Assembly (NCBI GenBank): GCA_021778315.1
Contig: JAJYCQ010000048.1
Span: forward strand, 1-6,834
Origin: Acidobacteriota bacterium
Lineage (GTDB): Bacteria; Acidobacteriota; Terriglobia; Terriglobales; Acidobacteriaceae
Length of the DNA: 6,834 nt
Direction of reading: 5' to 3'
Shown: positions 1 through 5,847 of the stretch, piece by piece
How the letters are laid out: each line of letters begins with the position of its first letter
Position numbering within the stretch: position 1 is the stretch's first letter
Notes under the pieces: model-generated
What the model was told of the DNA's origin: nothing
What the model saw: only the letters and a program-made list of their open reading frames with translations
Database searches by the model: none
Position numbers and translations under genes: made by a program

Positions 1-435
1 CGTCAGCAGAATCACACTCACCGGCTGCGACAGATGACCCCCATTCTTCAGCAGGTACGCATCCAGCCCCTGCCGCACAAGCGCCACTTGCGAGAAAGGC
101 AGATTCACCAGGTCCATCACCAGAATCACTTCCACCGGCGGCTGCGGCATCACATGCACGCCATCAAACTTCTTGAACGACAGAATCCTCGCCGGCTTAC
201 CGTTGTCCAGCAGCTTCAAGTCCCACGGCTGCAAATCCAAAACCGCATTCCCCCGCGCATCCGTCACGATTGCGTTGATCTTCACCGCTCCGTCCGGAAT
301 CACCAGCGTCCTGATGGGCATTGCCGACCGCTGCCTCAGCGCCGGTGCCGCCGGCACTCCCTGCTGTCCCCACACACCCTGCGTTCCACCCCATACCCAC
401 AACGCCAACCCAAGCGCCCAACCCGCTCGTCCCAT
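1..435 (-). CDS. VWFA-related secreted protein, 3' end cut off by the window
   Basis: This reading frame stays open from an ATG at 435 to the window edge, 145 codons with no stop, so the gene continues beyond position 1. Residues 1 to about 25 (MGRAGWALGLALWVWGGTQG, then VWGQQ) look like a signal peptide. Residues 45-85 contain IPDGAVKINAIVTDARGNAV followed by LDLQPWDLKLLDNGKPARIL, the 'new rule / free domain statement' opening typical of acidobacterial VWFA-related proteins. Residues 103-145 hold the first strand and helix of the VWA fold (VEVILVMDLVNLPFSQVAL). The usual metal-site DxSxS is replaced by DLVN, as is common in this family. GGGAG at 442-446 lies 6 bases before this ATG; an in-frame ATG at 441 would abut it, so 435 is preferred. 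The product is expected to be exported; its function is unknown. Confidence 0.85.
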   Translation of the reverse strand, partial: MGRAGWALGLALWVWGGTQGVWGQQGVPAAPALRQRSAMPIRTLVIPDGAVKINAIVTDARGNAVLDLQPWDLKLLDNGKPARILSFKKFDGVHVMPQPPVEVILVMDLVNLPFSQVALVRQGLDAYLLKNGGHLSQPVSVILLT

Positions 436-441
436 CCTCAT

Positions 442-446
442 CTCCC
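442..446 (-). promoter_or_regulatory. Ribosome binding site of the partial VWFA-related gene
   Basis: On the minus strand GGGAG precedes the ATG at 435 by six bases. It touches the alternative ATG at 441 directly, which is too close for normal initiation. The spacing therefore decides the start in favour of 435. Confidence 0.55.
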
Positions 447-538
447 GTGATCTCTATTCATAAGTGCTGGAAGCGCCTCAAAAGGTTGCACCCCGCCACA
501 TCCCACCCGAACTTTTCCCACGCTAGCCCGGATCCAAC

Positions 539-578
539 AAAAAAAGGCTGCGCCGCGGTTCACCAGACGGCGCAGACC
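539..578 (-). terminator. Intrinsic terminator of the O-methyltransferase gene
   Basis: Read on the minus strand, CTGCGCC (569-575) and GGCGCAG (548-554) form a perfect 7-bp GC-rich stem, extended by an outer GG/CC pairing with one bulged base, around a 14-base loop. Seven T residues (545-539) follow directly. It lies about 25 bases past the methyltransferase stop codon at 601-603 and should end that transcript before the next minus-strand gene at 435. That makes the methyltransferase monocistronic in this direction. Confidence 0.82.
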
Positions 579-600
579 TCGTCTTCCTCCGTTCTTCTCT

Positions 601-1626
601 CTAGGCCCTTCCCATCACAATCGTGTGCGGGCTCATCGGAATCGGATGCCCCGTCACATCCCGCAACCCCGCTTCCTCATACATCGCCCGCAGTTCGCTC
701 AGCGGATACGCATCCCCCGCCGGCGTTGTCGCCAGCATCGTCAGCGCAAACGCCGCCGGCATCGGCGGAGACACGCGATCTTCATCCGGCACAAACTCCA
801 GCGTCGCCACGCACCCGCCCGCCTTCAGCGCGCCACGCACCTTCTTCAGCAGCCCAACGCACGTCACCTTGTCAAAGTGGTGCAGAAAGTTCGTCAGCAG
901 CACCACATCATACGGCCCGCCAAACTCCACCTCAAACGCGCTTCCGGGAAGCATGTCATAGCGATCGTGAACACCCGCCTTCTCCGCATTCTTCAGCGCC
1001 ACCCGCAGCACCGGAGCCCAGTCCAGCCCCGTCACATGCGCTTCCTTGTGCTGCTTCGCAATCTCAATCCCAAACAGCCCATGTCCCGCCGCAATGTCCA
1101 GCACCCGCATCGGCCCCGCATGTCCATCCAGCACCACCTTTCCCAGCGGCGCCGCCATCGGCGCCATCATCGGCGCCATCGTCTCGGCAAACTGCACCCA
1201 TACCGGGTTCTCCGGCTCCACGCTCCCATCGCCGTCCAGCGTCGTACGCCCCCGGCGCACAATCTCCGCCAGCTCCTTCATCGGATCGTTCATCGCCTGG
1301 TTGCCCAGGAACTGCGCAATCGTCGCCAGCGACGACGGCGACCGCGGATCGAGAAACGCCGCGCTCGTCGCCGTGTGCCGATAACTCCCACCCTCTTTCA
1401 ACAGCACGCCGTGAATCACAAGGTAATCGCACAGAATGCGGATGCCCCGCTCCGACGCCTTGCAGTGCCGCGCAATCGACGCCACATCACCAGGCCCGTC
1501 GCCGACCGCCGTAAAAACATCCAAATCGATTGCCGCTTTCAGCGCCGCCGTCTGCTGATACGCCTGCAGCATGCCAAACACAACGGCCGGCGTCACCGGC
1601 CCTTGCGCAGCGTGTCCATTTGCCAT
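601..1626 (-). CDS. SAM-dependent O-methyltransferase (plant COMT-like, dimerisation domain)
   Basis: This 341-residue protein should transfer a methyl group from S-adenosylmethionine to a hydroxyl of a small molecule in the cytoplasm. Residues 12-95 form a helical/winged-helix dimerisation domain (VFGMLQAYQQTAALKAAIDL; KASERGIRILCDYLVIHGVL). The Rossmann methyltransferase domain follows: glycine-rich motif I VLDIAAGHGLFG (175-186), acidic ribose-binding position in GLDW (D202), and FLHHFD (247-252), which aligns with the HDW motif of plant O-methyltransferases, suggesting H249 as the catalytic base. KAGGCVATLEFV (268-279) is the later core strand. The length is normal. The frame is open upstream to 1854, but the start at 1626 has a strong GAGGAGG site and begins at the family's usual N-terminus. 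The substrate is not known; no biosynthetic partner is nearby. Confidence 0.9.
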   Translation of the reverse strand: MANGHAAQGPVTPAVVFGMLQAYQQTAALKAAIDLDVFTAVGDGPGDVASIARHCKASERGIRILCDYLVIHGVLLKEGGSYRHTATSAAFLDPRSPSSLATIAQFLGNQAMNDPMKELAEIVRRGRTTLDGDGSVEPENPVWVQFAETMAPMMAPMAAPLGKVVLDGHAGPMRVLDIAAGHGLFGIEIAKQHKEAHVTGLDWAPVLRVALKNAEKAGVHDRYDMLPGSAFEVEFGGPYDVVLLTNFLHHFDKVTCVGLLKKVRGALKAGGCVATLEFVPDEDRVSPPMPAAFALTMLATTPAGDAYPLSELRAMYEEAGLRDVTGHPIPMSPHTIVMGRA

Positions 1627-1988
1627 GGGGAAATCCTCCTCGTTCGCGCCGGGACAGACTTGAGGGAGGCAGGGGAACGCTATCCACGGGCCAGCCGAGT
1701 GTATCACCCCTTCGTTACCTCGCTGAACGGGACGCCCCGCTGCCCTCCGCTTGCGCATGATGCAGCCGCGCACTGGCCTCGCTCCCGGCTCGTCCAGCCT
1801 TCCCTCCTGCGCGTATGGCAAAAGACCGATCGATTGCGCTAGACTAGCTAGCAAAACAATTTACCCGCATGTATCCGTAGTCTCTTCATTCGGAATCCGC
1901 GAGCCAGTGGCGATTCTTTCAATGGGCACAGCGGGCACTGAACATCCGAGCAGAGCGCTCCACAGGCTCGCTCGCTGGCACGAATGGA
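1627..1988. other. Divergent intergenic region between methyltransferase and large VWFA-related gene
   Basis: The 362 bases between the two divergent start codons must hold promoters for both genes. Apart from the methyltransferase ribosome binding site, I see no pair of -35/-10 boxes good enough to call. The only symmetry is GCTAG-ACTAG-CTAGC at 1838-1852, which includes the hexamer palindrome GCTAGC. It sits in the most AT-rich part of the region (about 1834-1863) and could be an operator or chance. No small gene with a ribosome binding site is evident. Confidence 0.5.
1635..1641 (-). promoter_or_regulatory. Strong ribosome binding site fixing the O-methyltransferase start
   Basis: GAGGAGG on the minus strand ends 8 bases before the ATG at 1624-1626. 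It is a near-consensus Shine-Dalgarno sequence at good spacing. It rejects the longer 417-residue version of the frame that begins at 1854, whose extra 76 residues do not resemble the family. Confidence 0.8.
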
Positions 1989-4919
1989 ATGAGACCTTAC
2001 CTCCTAACCTGCATCTCCCTCGGCGCCATCCTTGCTGCGTCCCTTTCCCCGCTCGCCGCGCAGCAGGCGCCCGCGGCTTCCCCGTCCGCCTCGCCCGCCG
2101 CAGCCGATCCCATGCAGCTCTACCTCGTCGTCCATGACAGGCACGACAAGCCCCTCCTCGACCTCAAAGCGGATGAACTCAAAGTCACCGACGACGGCTC
2201 CCCCCTCAGCCTCCAGAACTTCCAGTTCATCAATCGCCAGAAGCAATCCGCCAATCTCGTCACTTTCGTCTTCGATCCCTTTCCCGTAGAAAAAGGCAAG
2301 CAGCCACCCAAAAACTCATCCCGTATGGGAAACGCCCACGACGCGGCCTTGAAGATCCTTTCCCTGCTCTCTGAAAGCGGATTCGAGTTTTCCGTCTTCA
2401 ACATCGACTCCCGCCTTCATCTCCAGCAGCCCTTCACCTCGGATCTCAACGTCGTCGAAAAGGCCATCAACTCCGCCACAGGCCCTCTCGCAACCCGCGA
2501 CAAAAAGGAAGCCTCCGCCGCGGAAAAGGCCGTCCTCTCCGTTGCCCTCGATGGCGTCGATGCCTCCGGCAAGCACGTCGATGCTCGCGACCGCCTCCTC
2601 GCGCAGTCCATTTACTCCGCCCTCCGCAACTCCACCCGCATCGCGCAGGACCGTCACATCGCACCCTCGCTTCCCTCCATCCTGGCCCTCGTCCAGGCGC
2701 AGCAGGATCTCACCGGACGGAAAACTATCATCTACCTCAGCTCCCTCCAGCAGGCGCAGATTGACGACGCCGCTCGGCAGGCCATGCTGTCCATCATCGG
2801 ATCGGCCAACCAGGCCGGCATCGGCATCGACATCGTCGATGGAACCGCGCTCGGCCCCCATGGTTCGCACATCAAAATGCTCGATCCCAACAGTCAGGGA
2901 GCCCTTACCGCCCTCAATACGATCTCCATCGGAGGAGGCGGTTCGATCTCCATTCCGCCCGACGCAAGCGACCTCGAAGTCACGGAAGATGCCCCCGTCA
3001 ATGCCGACCTCCAGCACCTCGCACTCGCCACCGGAGGCACTTACATCAATGGCGACAGCCAGCGCAAATCCCTCCAGCAGCTCATCGGAGACATGACCTC
3101 CTATTACGAGGCTTCCTTCGTCCCCAGAATGAACGGGTACGATGGCAAATTCCACCCGCTCGCCGTCACATCCACCCGTTCCGGCCTCAAGATCCGCACC
3201 CAGTCCGGGTATCTCGCCCTGCCGCCCCCCGCCGCCGATGGCAGCCGCCCCCAGGCTTTCGAGCTGCCGCTCCTCAAGTACCTCAGCCAGTCCCCACTTC
3301 CCGCGCAACTTCCCTTCCGCGCCGCCGTCCTCAACCTCGGCGGCAGCGCTGACGGCAACCGCGCCGTCCTCGCTGTTGAACTCCCCGTGGAAGGCCTTAA
3401 CCTCCAGAGCGACGCCAACTCCCCCAGCTCTCTCGCCCACGTCGCCATGATTGCCGACATCAAGGACCAGTCCGGCACCGTCGCCGCTCACTTCAGCTCC
3501 AATACTCCGCATCGCGTCACCCTCCACGGCGCAGCAGCCGGCTCCTCGCACCTTATCTCCCTCCAGCGCCACTTCATCCTGCCCCCGGGCAACTACACCC
3601 TCCAGGTCCTCCTCGTCGATACCGACAGCGGCAAAGCCGGAGCCCAGAGCATTCCCTTCACCATCGCCAACGATCCCGGCACGCCCTCGCTCAGCAACAT
3701 CGTCCTCGTCCGCCGCGCTGATCCCATCCCCACCGCCGCAAGCGACCCCACAGATCCTCTCCTCGATGCCAGAAAGCGCATCACCCCTAACATCTCCGGC
3801 GCGCTGCCCTCCGGGAACGCCAATCTCGCCCTCTTCTTTGCCGCCCACGTCAATCCCCACGCCCCACAACCCGCCAAGCTCCGCATCGCCATCCTTCGCG
3901 ACGGCCAGATCCTCGGCGGCGCGCCCGCCATCGACCGCGAAGTCAACGGAGAAGAATACTTCTCCTACCTCACCAGCCTCGGCATCAGCCACCCCGCCGA
4001 CGGCGCCTACCAGGTCGAGGCCGTCCTCACACAGGATGGAAAGACCGCCCGCGCTGAAACCACCTTCACCCTCTCCAACGTCGCCTCAGTCGACGACGAT
4101 TCCACCGGCCCCAAGATCTCGCTCGAATCCATCTCCCGTCCCGCCGGTCCCCTGGCCATCAACGTCTCCCCCAACACCGAACAGCGGCCGCCCACCGCCG
4201 AAATCAGCGCCCTCCTCGCAGACGCCTCCCAGTACTCCAGCGACTATTGGGAGTCCCTGCCCAACTTCATGTGCCAGCAGATTACCGATCGCTTCGTCAA
4301 CTCCAACGGCAATTCCAAATGGAGACACATCGACACCCTCACCGGCCAGCTCACCTACTTCGACCATCAGGAGGACTGGCAGTTCCAGGAGTCCCAACGC
4401 AATCACCGCACCAGCCACGACAGCAACAGCTACACCGAACACGGCATCTCCGGCGCAGGCATCTTCGGCGGCGTCATCCGCGGCCTCTTCCGCCCCGCAT
4501 CCAAGGCGGAGATCACTTGGTACCAGACCGGCACCCTCGGTGACGACACCGTGCAGATCTTCAAATACCGCGTCGCCAAAAAGAACTCCAACCTCGGCCT
4601 TCGCGTCGGACCCACGGAGCTCGCAGTCGTCGGCTATCACGGCCTCATCTTTATTGATAGCGCCACCCACGGCGTCCGCCGTATCACTGAAACCGCTGAC
4701 GACGTGCCCCGCCGCTTCCCCATCCGCGAGGCTCTCGTCAGCGCCGACTACGACTACGTCACCATCGGCTCCCAGCAATACCTCGTCCCCATCGGCGCGC
4801 AGGTCATCCTGCGCAAAGGCCGCCGTCTGATCGAACTCAACCAGATCCGCTTCCGCGACTTCCATCGCTTCCGCTCCAGCATGAAAATCCTCACCTCCAT
4901 GCCCATCCCGGAAAAGTAA
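1989..4919 (+). CDS. Large secreted VWFA-related protein with extra C-terminal domain
   Basis: This 976-residue protein starts with a signal peptide (residues 1-25, MRPYLLTCISLGAILAASLS then PLAAQQ), so it is exported; a low-complexity Ala/Ser/Pro stretch follows to about 40. Residues 42-80 are the family opening (VVHDRHDKPLLDLKADELKV, then TDDGSPLSLQNF). A VWA-like fold spans about 88-290, with NLVTFVFDPF at its first strand, LTGRKTIIYLSS (241-252) and AGIGIDIVDG (276-285). Residues 340-411 match the family closing block: LATGGTY, DMTSYYEASFVP, DGKFHPLAV and SGYLAL. The canonical DxSxS metal site is absent. Beta-rich segments fill about 425-700. A distinct domain occupies about 745-960, with SLPNFMCQQITDRF (756-769), GLIFIDSATHGVRRI (885-899) and YLVPIGAQVILRKG. 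The signal peptide supports the ATG at 1989; its ribosome binding site is weak. The molecular role is unknown; binding or envelope scaffolding is likely. Confidence 0.9.
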   Translation: MRPYLLTCISLGAILAASLSPLAAQQAPAASPSASPAAADPMQLYLVVHDRHDKPLLDLKADELKVTDDGSPLSLQNFQFINRQKQSANLVTFVFDPFPVEKGKQPPKNSSRMGNAHDAALKILSLLSESGFEFSVFNIDSRLHLQQPFTSDLNVVEKAINSATGPLATRDKKEASAAEKAVLSVALDGVDASGKHVDARDRLLAQSIYSALRNSTRIAQDRHIAPSLPSILALVQAQQDLTGRKTIIYLSSLQQAQIDDAARQAMLSIIGSANQAGIGIDIVDGTALGPHGSHIKMLDPNSQGALTALNTISIGGGGSISIPPDASDLEVTEDAPVNADLQHLALATGGTYINGDSQRKSLQQLIGDMTSYYEASFVPRMNGYDGKFHPLAVTSTRSGLKIRTQSGYLALPPPAADGSRPQAFELPLLKYLSQSPLPAQLPFRAAVLNLGGSADGNRAVLAVELPVEGLNLQSDANSPSSLAHVAMIADIKDQSGTVAAHFSSNTPHRVTLHGAAAGSSHLISLQRHFILPPGNYTLQVLLVDTDSGKAGAQSIPFTIANDPGTPSLSNIVLVRRADPIPTAASDPTDPLLDARKRITPNISGALPSGNANLALFFAAHVNPHAPQPAKLRIAILRDGQILGGAPAIDREVNGEEYFSYLTSLGISHPADGAYQVEAVLTQDGKTARAETTFTLSNVASVDDDSTGPKISLESISRPAGPLAINVSPNTEQRPPTAEISALLADASQYSSDYWESLPNFMCQQITDRFVNSNGNSKWRHIDTLTGQLTYFDHQEDWQFQESQRNHRTSHDSNSYTEHGISGAGIFGGVIRGLFRPASKAEITWYQTGTLGDDTVQIFKYRVAKKNSNLGLRVGPTELAVVGYHGLIFIDSATHGVRRITETADDVPRRFPIREALVSADYDYVTIGSQQYLVPIGAQVILRKGRRLIELNQIRFRDFHRFRSSMKILTSMPIPEK

Positions 4920-4924
4920 GTATC

Positions 4925-4942
4925 CCCCGGCAAAGCCGGGAG
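4925..4942. repeat. GC-rich hairpin repeat, copy 1
   Basis: CCCCGGCAAAGCCGGGAG contains the perfect stem CCCGGC/GCCGGG around an AAA loop. It begins 5 bases after the stop codon of the large VWFA-related gene. An identical 18-base copy in the same orientation lies at 5544-5561, on the other side of tnpA. No T run follows on the plus strand, so it is a poor intrinsic terminator. Confidence 0.8.
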
Positions 4943-4955
4943 CATTATTAGTGTG

Positions 4956-4972
4956 AGCCGCTCAAAGCGGCT
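4956..4972. repeat. Perfect 7-bp hairpin AGCCGCT-CAA-AGCGGCT
   Basis: A second short palindrome, with a three-base loop, lies 13 bases after the first hairpin. It resembles that hairpin in design (short GC-rich stem, A-rich loop) but differs in sequence. It lies on the 3' side of tnpA, where an IS200-type right-end hairpin or a REP-type repeat could be expected. Confidence 0.7.
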
Positions 4973-4976
4973 TGAG

Positions 4977-4998
4977 CGGGGCTGCGAACGCGGCCCCG
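4977..4998. repeat. Long perfect palindrome, 10-bp stem
   Basis: CGGGGCTGCG and CGCGGCCCCG pair along ten positions, nine Watson-Crick pairs and one T-G wobble, with only AA between the arms, so the practical loop is four bases. It is the strongest hairpin of the group and sits four bases after the previous one. Confidence 0.75.
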
Positions 4999-5008
4999 AT
5001 GATTATTG

Positions 5009-5025
5009 GCCGCCGGATGGGCGGC
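5009..5025. repeat. Hairpin GCCGCC-GGATG-GGCGGC next to the tnpA stop
   Basis: A perfect 6-bp GC stem with a five-base loop lies three bases beyond the tnpA stop codon (5029-5031). It is the fourth hairpin in about 100 bases. It could serve as the element's right-end structure or protect the 3' end of the tnpA transcript; no T run follows on the minus strand. Confidence 0.65.
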
Positions 5026-5028
5026 AGG

Positions 5029-5459
5029 TCACTTCCACAGGTTCAGTTGATCGAGCCGCTGATCTTCCTTCTCCTGGTTGCGAATGTAGGCCCGAACCAC
5101 CTCTTCATCACGGCCCACCGTGGACACAAAATAGCCTCGCGCCCAAAAATGCTGCCCGACAAAGTTCTGCTGACGCTCACCATAGACTCGCGCCAAGGGA
5201 TCGCGCTCTTGCCTTTCATGTACCCCACCACTTGCGATACCGCGTACTTGGGCGGAATCGAAAGCAGAATGTGCACATGGTCCGACATCAGATGACCCTC
5301 TTCTACCCGGCTTTGCCTCTGCTCGGCAAGACGGCGGAACACCTCGCCCAAATGAGGCCTCAACCCTTGATACAGAGTCTTCCTCCCACACTTCGGAATG
5401 AAGATCACATGATATTTGCACTCCCACTGGGAGTGGCTTAAACTCTCATACTCGTCCAT
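5029..5459 (-). pseudogene. tnpA: IS200/IS605 family transposase TnpA, one-base frameshift
   Basis: TnpA of this family is a Y1 HUH nuclease that moves single-stranded DNA. The first 87 residues from the ATG at 5459 are a good match to the family (MDEYESLSHS; KYHVIFIPKC; EEGHLMSDHVHILLSIPPKY, with the HVH metal-binding histidines at 61 and 63; KGKSAI at 82-87). After I87, near 5196-5199, the frame is lost and the protein would end as an unrelated 138-residue chain. The rest of the family sequence continues in the neighbouring minus frame to the stop at 5029-5031: LARVYGERQQNFVGQHFWAR, then GRDEEVVRAYIRNQEKED, DQLNLWK. The catalytic tyrosine (AYIRNQ, codon 5086-5088) is in that second frame. 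One added base near 5197 would restore about 143 residues, the usual length. A ribosome binding site (AAGGAG) is intact. Confidence 0.88.
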
Positions 5460-5462
5460 CCG

Positions 5463-5505
5463 GAAACTCCTTCGCGTGTGCTTGGCGGCTCACGTCTGGA
5501 GTTTC
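5463..5505 (-). promoter_or_regulatory. Inverted repeat that would sequester the tnpA ribosome binding site
   Basis: In the tnpA leader, GAAACTCC (5505-5498) can pair perfectly over 8 bp with GGAGTTTC (5470-5463), leaving a 27-base loop. The second arm includes GGAG of the Shine-Dalgarno sequence and ends four bases before the start codon. In enterobacterial IS200, tnpA translation is known to be repressed by a leader stem-loop that hides the ribosome binding site. The same role here is inferred from position and pairing. It might also act as the element's left-end DNA hairpin. Confidence 0.6.
5467..5472 (-). promoter_or_regulatory. Ribosome binding site of tnpA
   Basis: AAGGAG on the minus strand lies 7 bases before the tnpA ATG at 5457-5459. 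Four of its bases (GGAG) belong to one arm of the inverted repeat 5463-5470 / 5498-5505, so it would be paired when that RNA stem forms. Confidence 0.75.
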
Positions 5506-5543
5506 TTGGGTGGACTCCCCTAAATGTCAAACGCCTACTGCCT

Positions 5544-5561
5544 CCCCGGCAAAGCCGGGAG
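5544..5561. repeat. GC-rich hairpin repeat, copy 2
   Basis: This is an exact 18-base copy of 4925-4942 in the same orientation, upstream of tnpA. The stem CCCGGC/GCCGGG with AAA loop is retained. Outside it, CC at 5541-5542 could pair with GG at 5562-5563 after mismatched bases, so this copy is slightly longer as a structure. The two copies bracket tnpA. Confidence 0.8.
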
Positions 5562-5779
5562 GGACTCCCGATTGGCGCTAATCTCCCTCATTGAGTAGGG
5601 GACTTCGCCGTTCATAATGAATCGTCTCTTGGTTTCGAGTGGAAGCTCTCTCGACAGTTGTTCTCCGTTGGGAACTCCTTCAAGTGGATGTCCTACCGAT
5701 AGCAATTCTGCTCAAATGCTTCCCTCTTCAGTGAATCGATTCGGCACGCTTCATGACCCCGTCTGATCGCCGTATTATG
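5562..5779. other. Non-coding stretch between the two insertion sequences
   Basis: I see no gene here: no open frame has both a ribosome binding site and a recognisable product. The DNA is less GC-rich than the large genes to the left. It holds a 10-base palindrome, GAATCGATTC, at 5733-5742. It may be old intergenic DNA or the worn remains of further inserted sequence; nothing allows a choice. Confidence 0.45.
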
Positions 5780-5794
5780 GAGCCTCTGAAGAGC
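5780..5794 (+). repeat. Left terminal inverted repeat of the IS5-type element
   Basis: GAGCCTCTGAAGAGC matches the right end in inverted orientation at 13 of 15 positions; the two differences are G/A. It lies 53 bases before the likely transposase start codon. Confidence 0.75.
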
Positions 5795-5847
5795 TCCCCG
5801 ATGCACAACTGCTGCGGGTAATGTGGATGGAGGGAGAAGATGACGGC

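Larger units (their letters stand above)
4925..5561 (-). mobile_element. Degenerate IS200/IS605-type (Y1 HUH) element, limits uncertain
   Basis: A frameshifted tnpA (5029-5459) is bracketed by identical 18-base hairpin sequences at 4925-4942 and 5544-5561. IS200/IS605 elements have no terminal inverted repeats but carry subterminal hairpins, and elements with tnpA alone are roughly 600-700 bases, so this 637-base span is plausible. There is no tnpB accessory gene. The true cleavage sites cannot be placed from the sequence, and the bracketing hairpins could instead be host REP-like repeats. The unit starts within a few bases of the stop codon of the large VWFA-related gene and does not break that gene. 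Confidence 0.5.

Noticed and set aside
457..483. Possible promoter (TTTTGA, 15-base gap, TATGAA) before the partial VWFA-related gene, minus strand
   Set aside because: The spacing is short and both boxes are only partly matched; such a match is likely by chance in the AT-richest part of a short gap.
1146..1180. Local repeat of ATCGGCGCC units
   Set aside because: It encodes the MAPMMAPMAAP stretch of the methyltransferase and is explained by codon use for a repetitive peptide.
321..1842. Long plus-strand open frames (about 400 codons) over the methyltransferase
   Set aside because: They are antisense to a gene with clear family motifs, rich in Pro/Ser/Arg/His and without domains or ribosome binding sites. 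They arise because stop codons are rare in this composition.
1627..1854. N-terminal extension of the methyltransferase to an ATG at 1854
   Set aside because: The extra 76 residues do not resemble the family, and a near-consensus GAGGAGG site lies at the right distance before the ATG at 1626.
2316..3992. 558-codon minus-strand frame inside the large VWFA-related gene
   Set aside because: The sense frame has a signal peptide and family motifs along its whole length. The antisense product is a Gly/Asp/Glu/Val-rich shadow with no recognisable fold.
3451..4830. 459-codon plus-strand frame overlapping the large VWFA-related gene
   Set aside because: The product is almost entirely Ser/Pro/Thr/Ala, the usual result of reading C-rich codons one base out of phase.
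4925..4942. Hairpin after the large VWFA-related gene as an intrinsic terminator
   Set aside because: The stem is only 6 bp and is followed by GAGCATTATTAG, without a T run. The identical copy at 5544-5561 points to a repeat instead.
4925..5561. CRISPR-like array from the repeated hairpins
   Set aside because: There are only two identical copies about 600 bases apart, and the others differ in sequence; no regular spacing and no cas gene.
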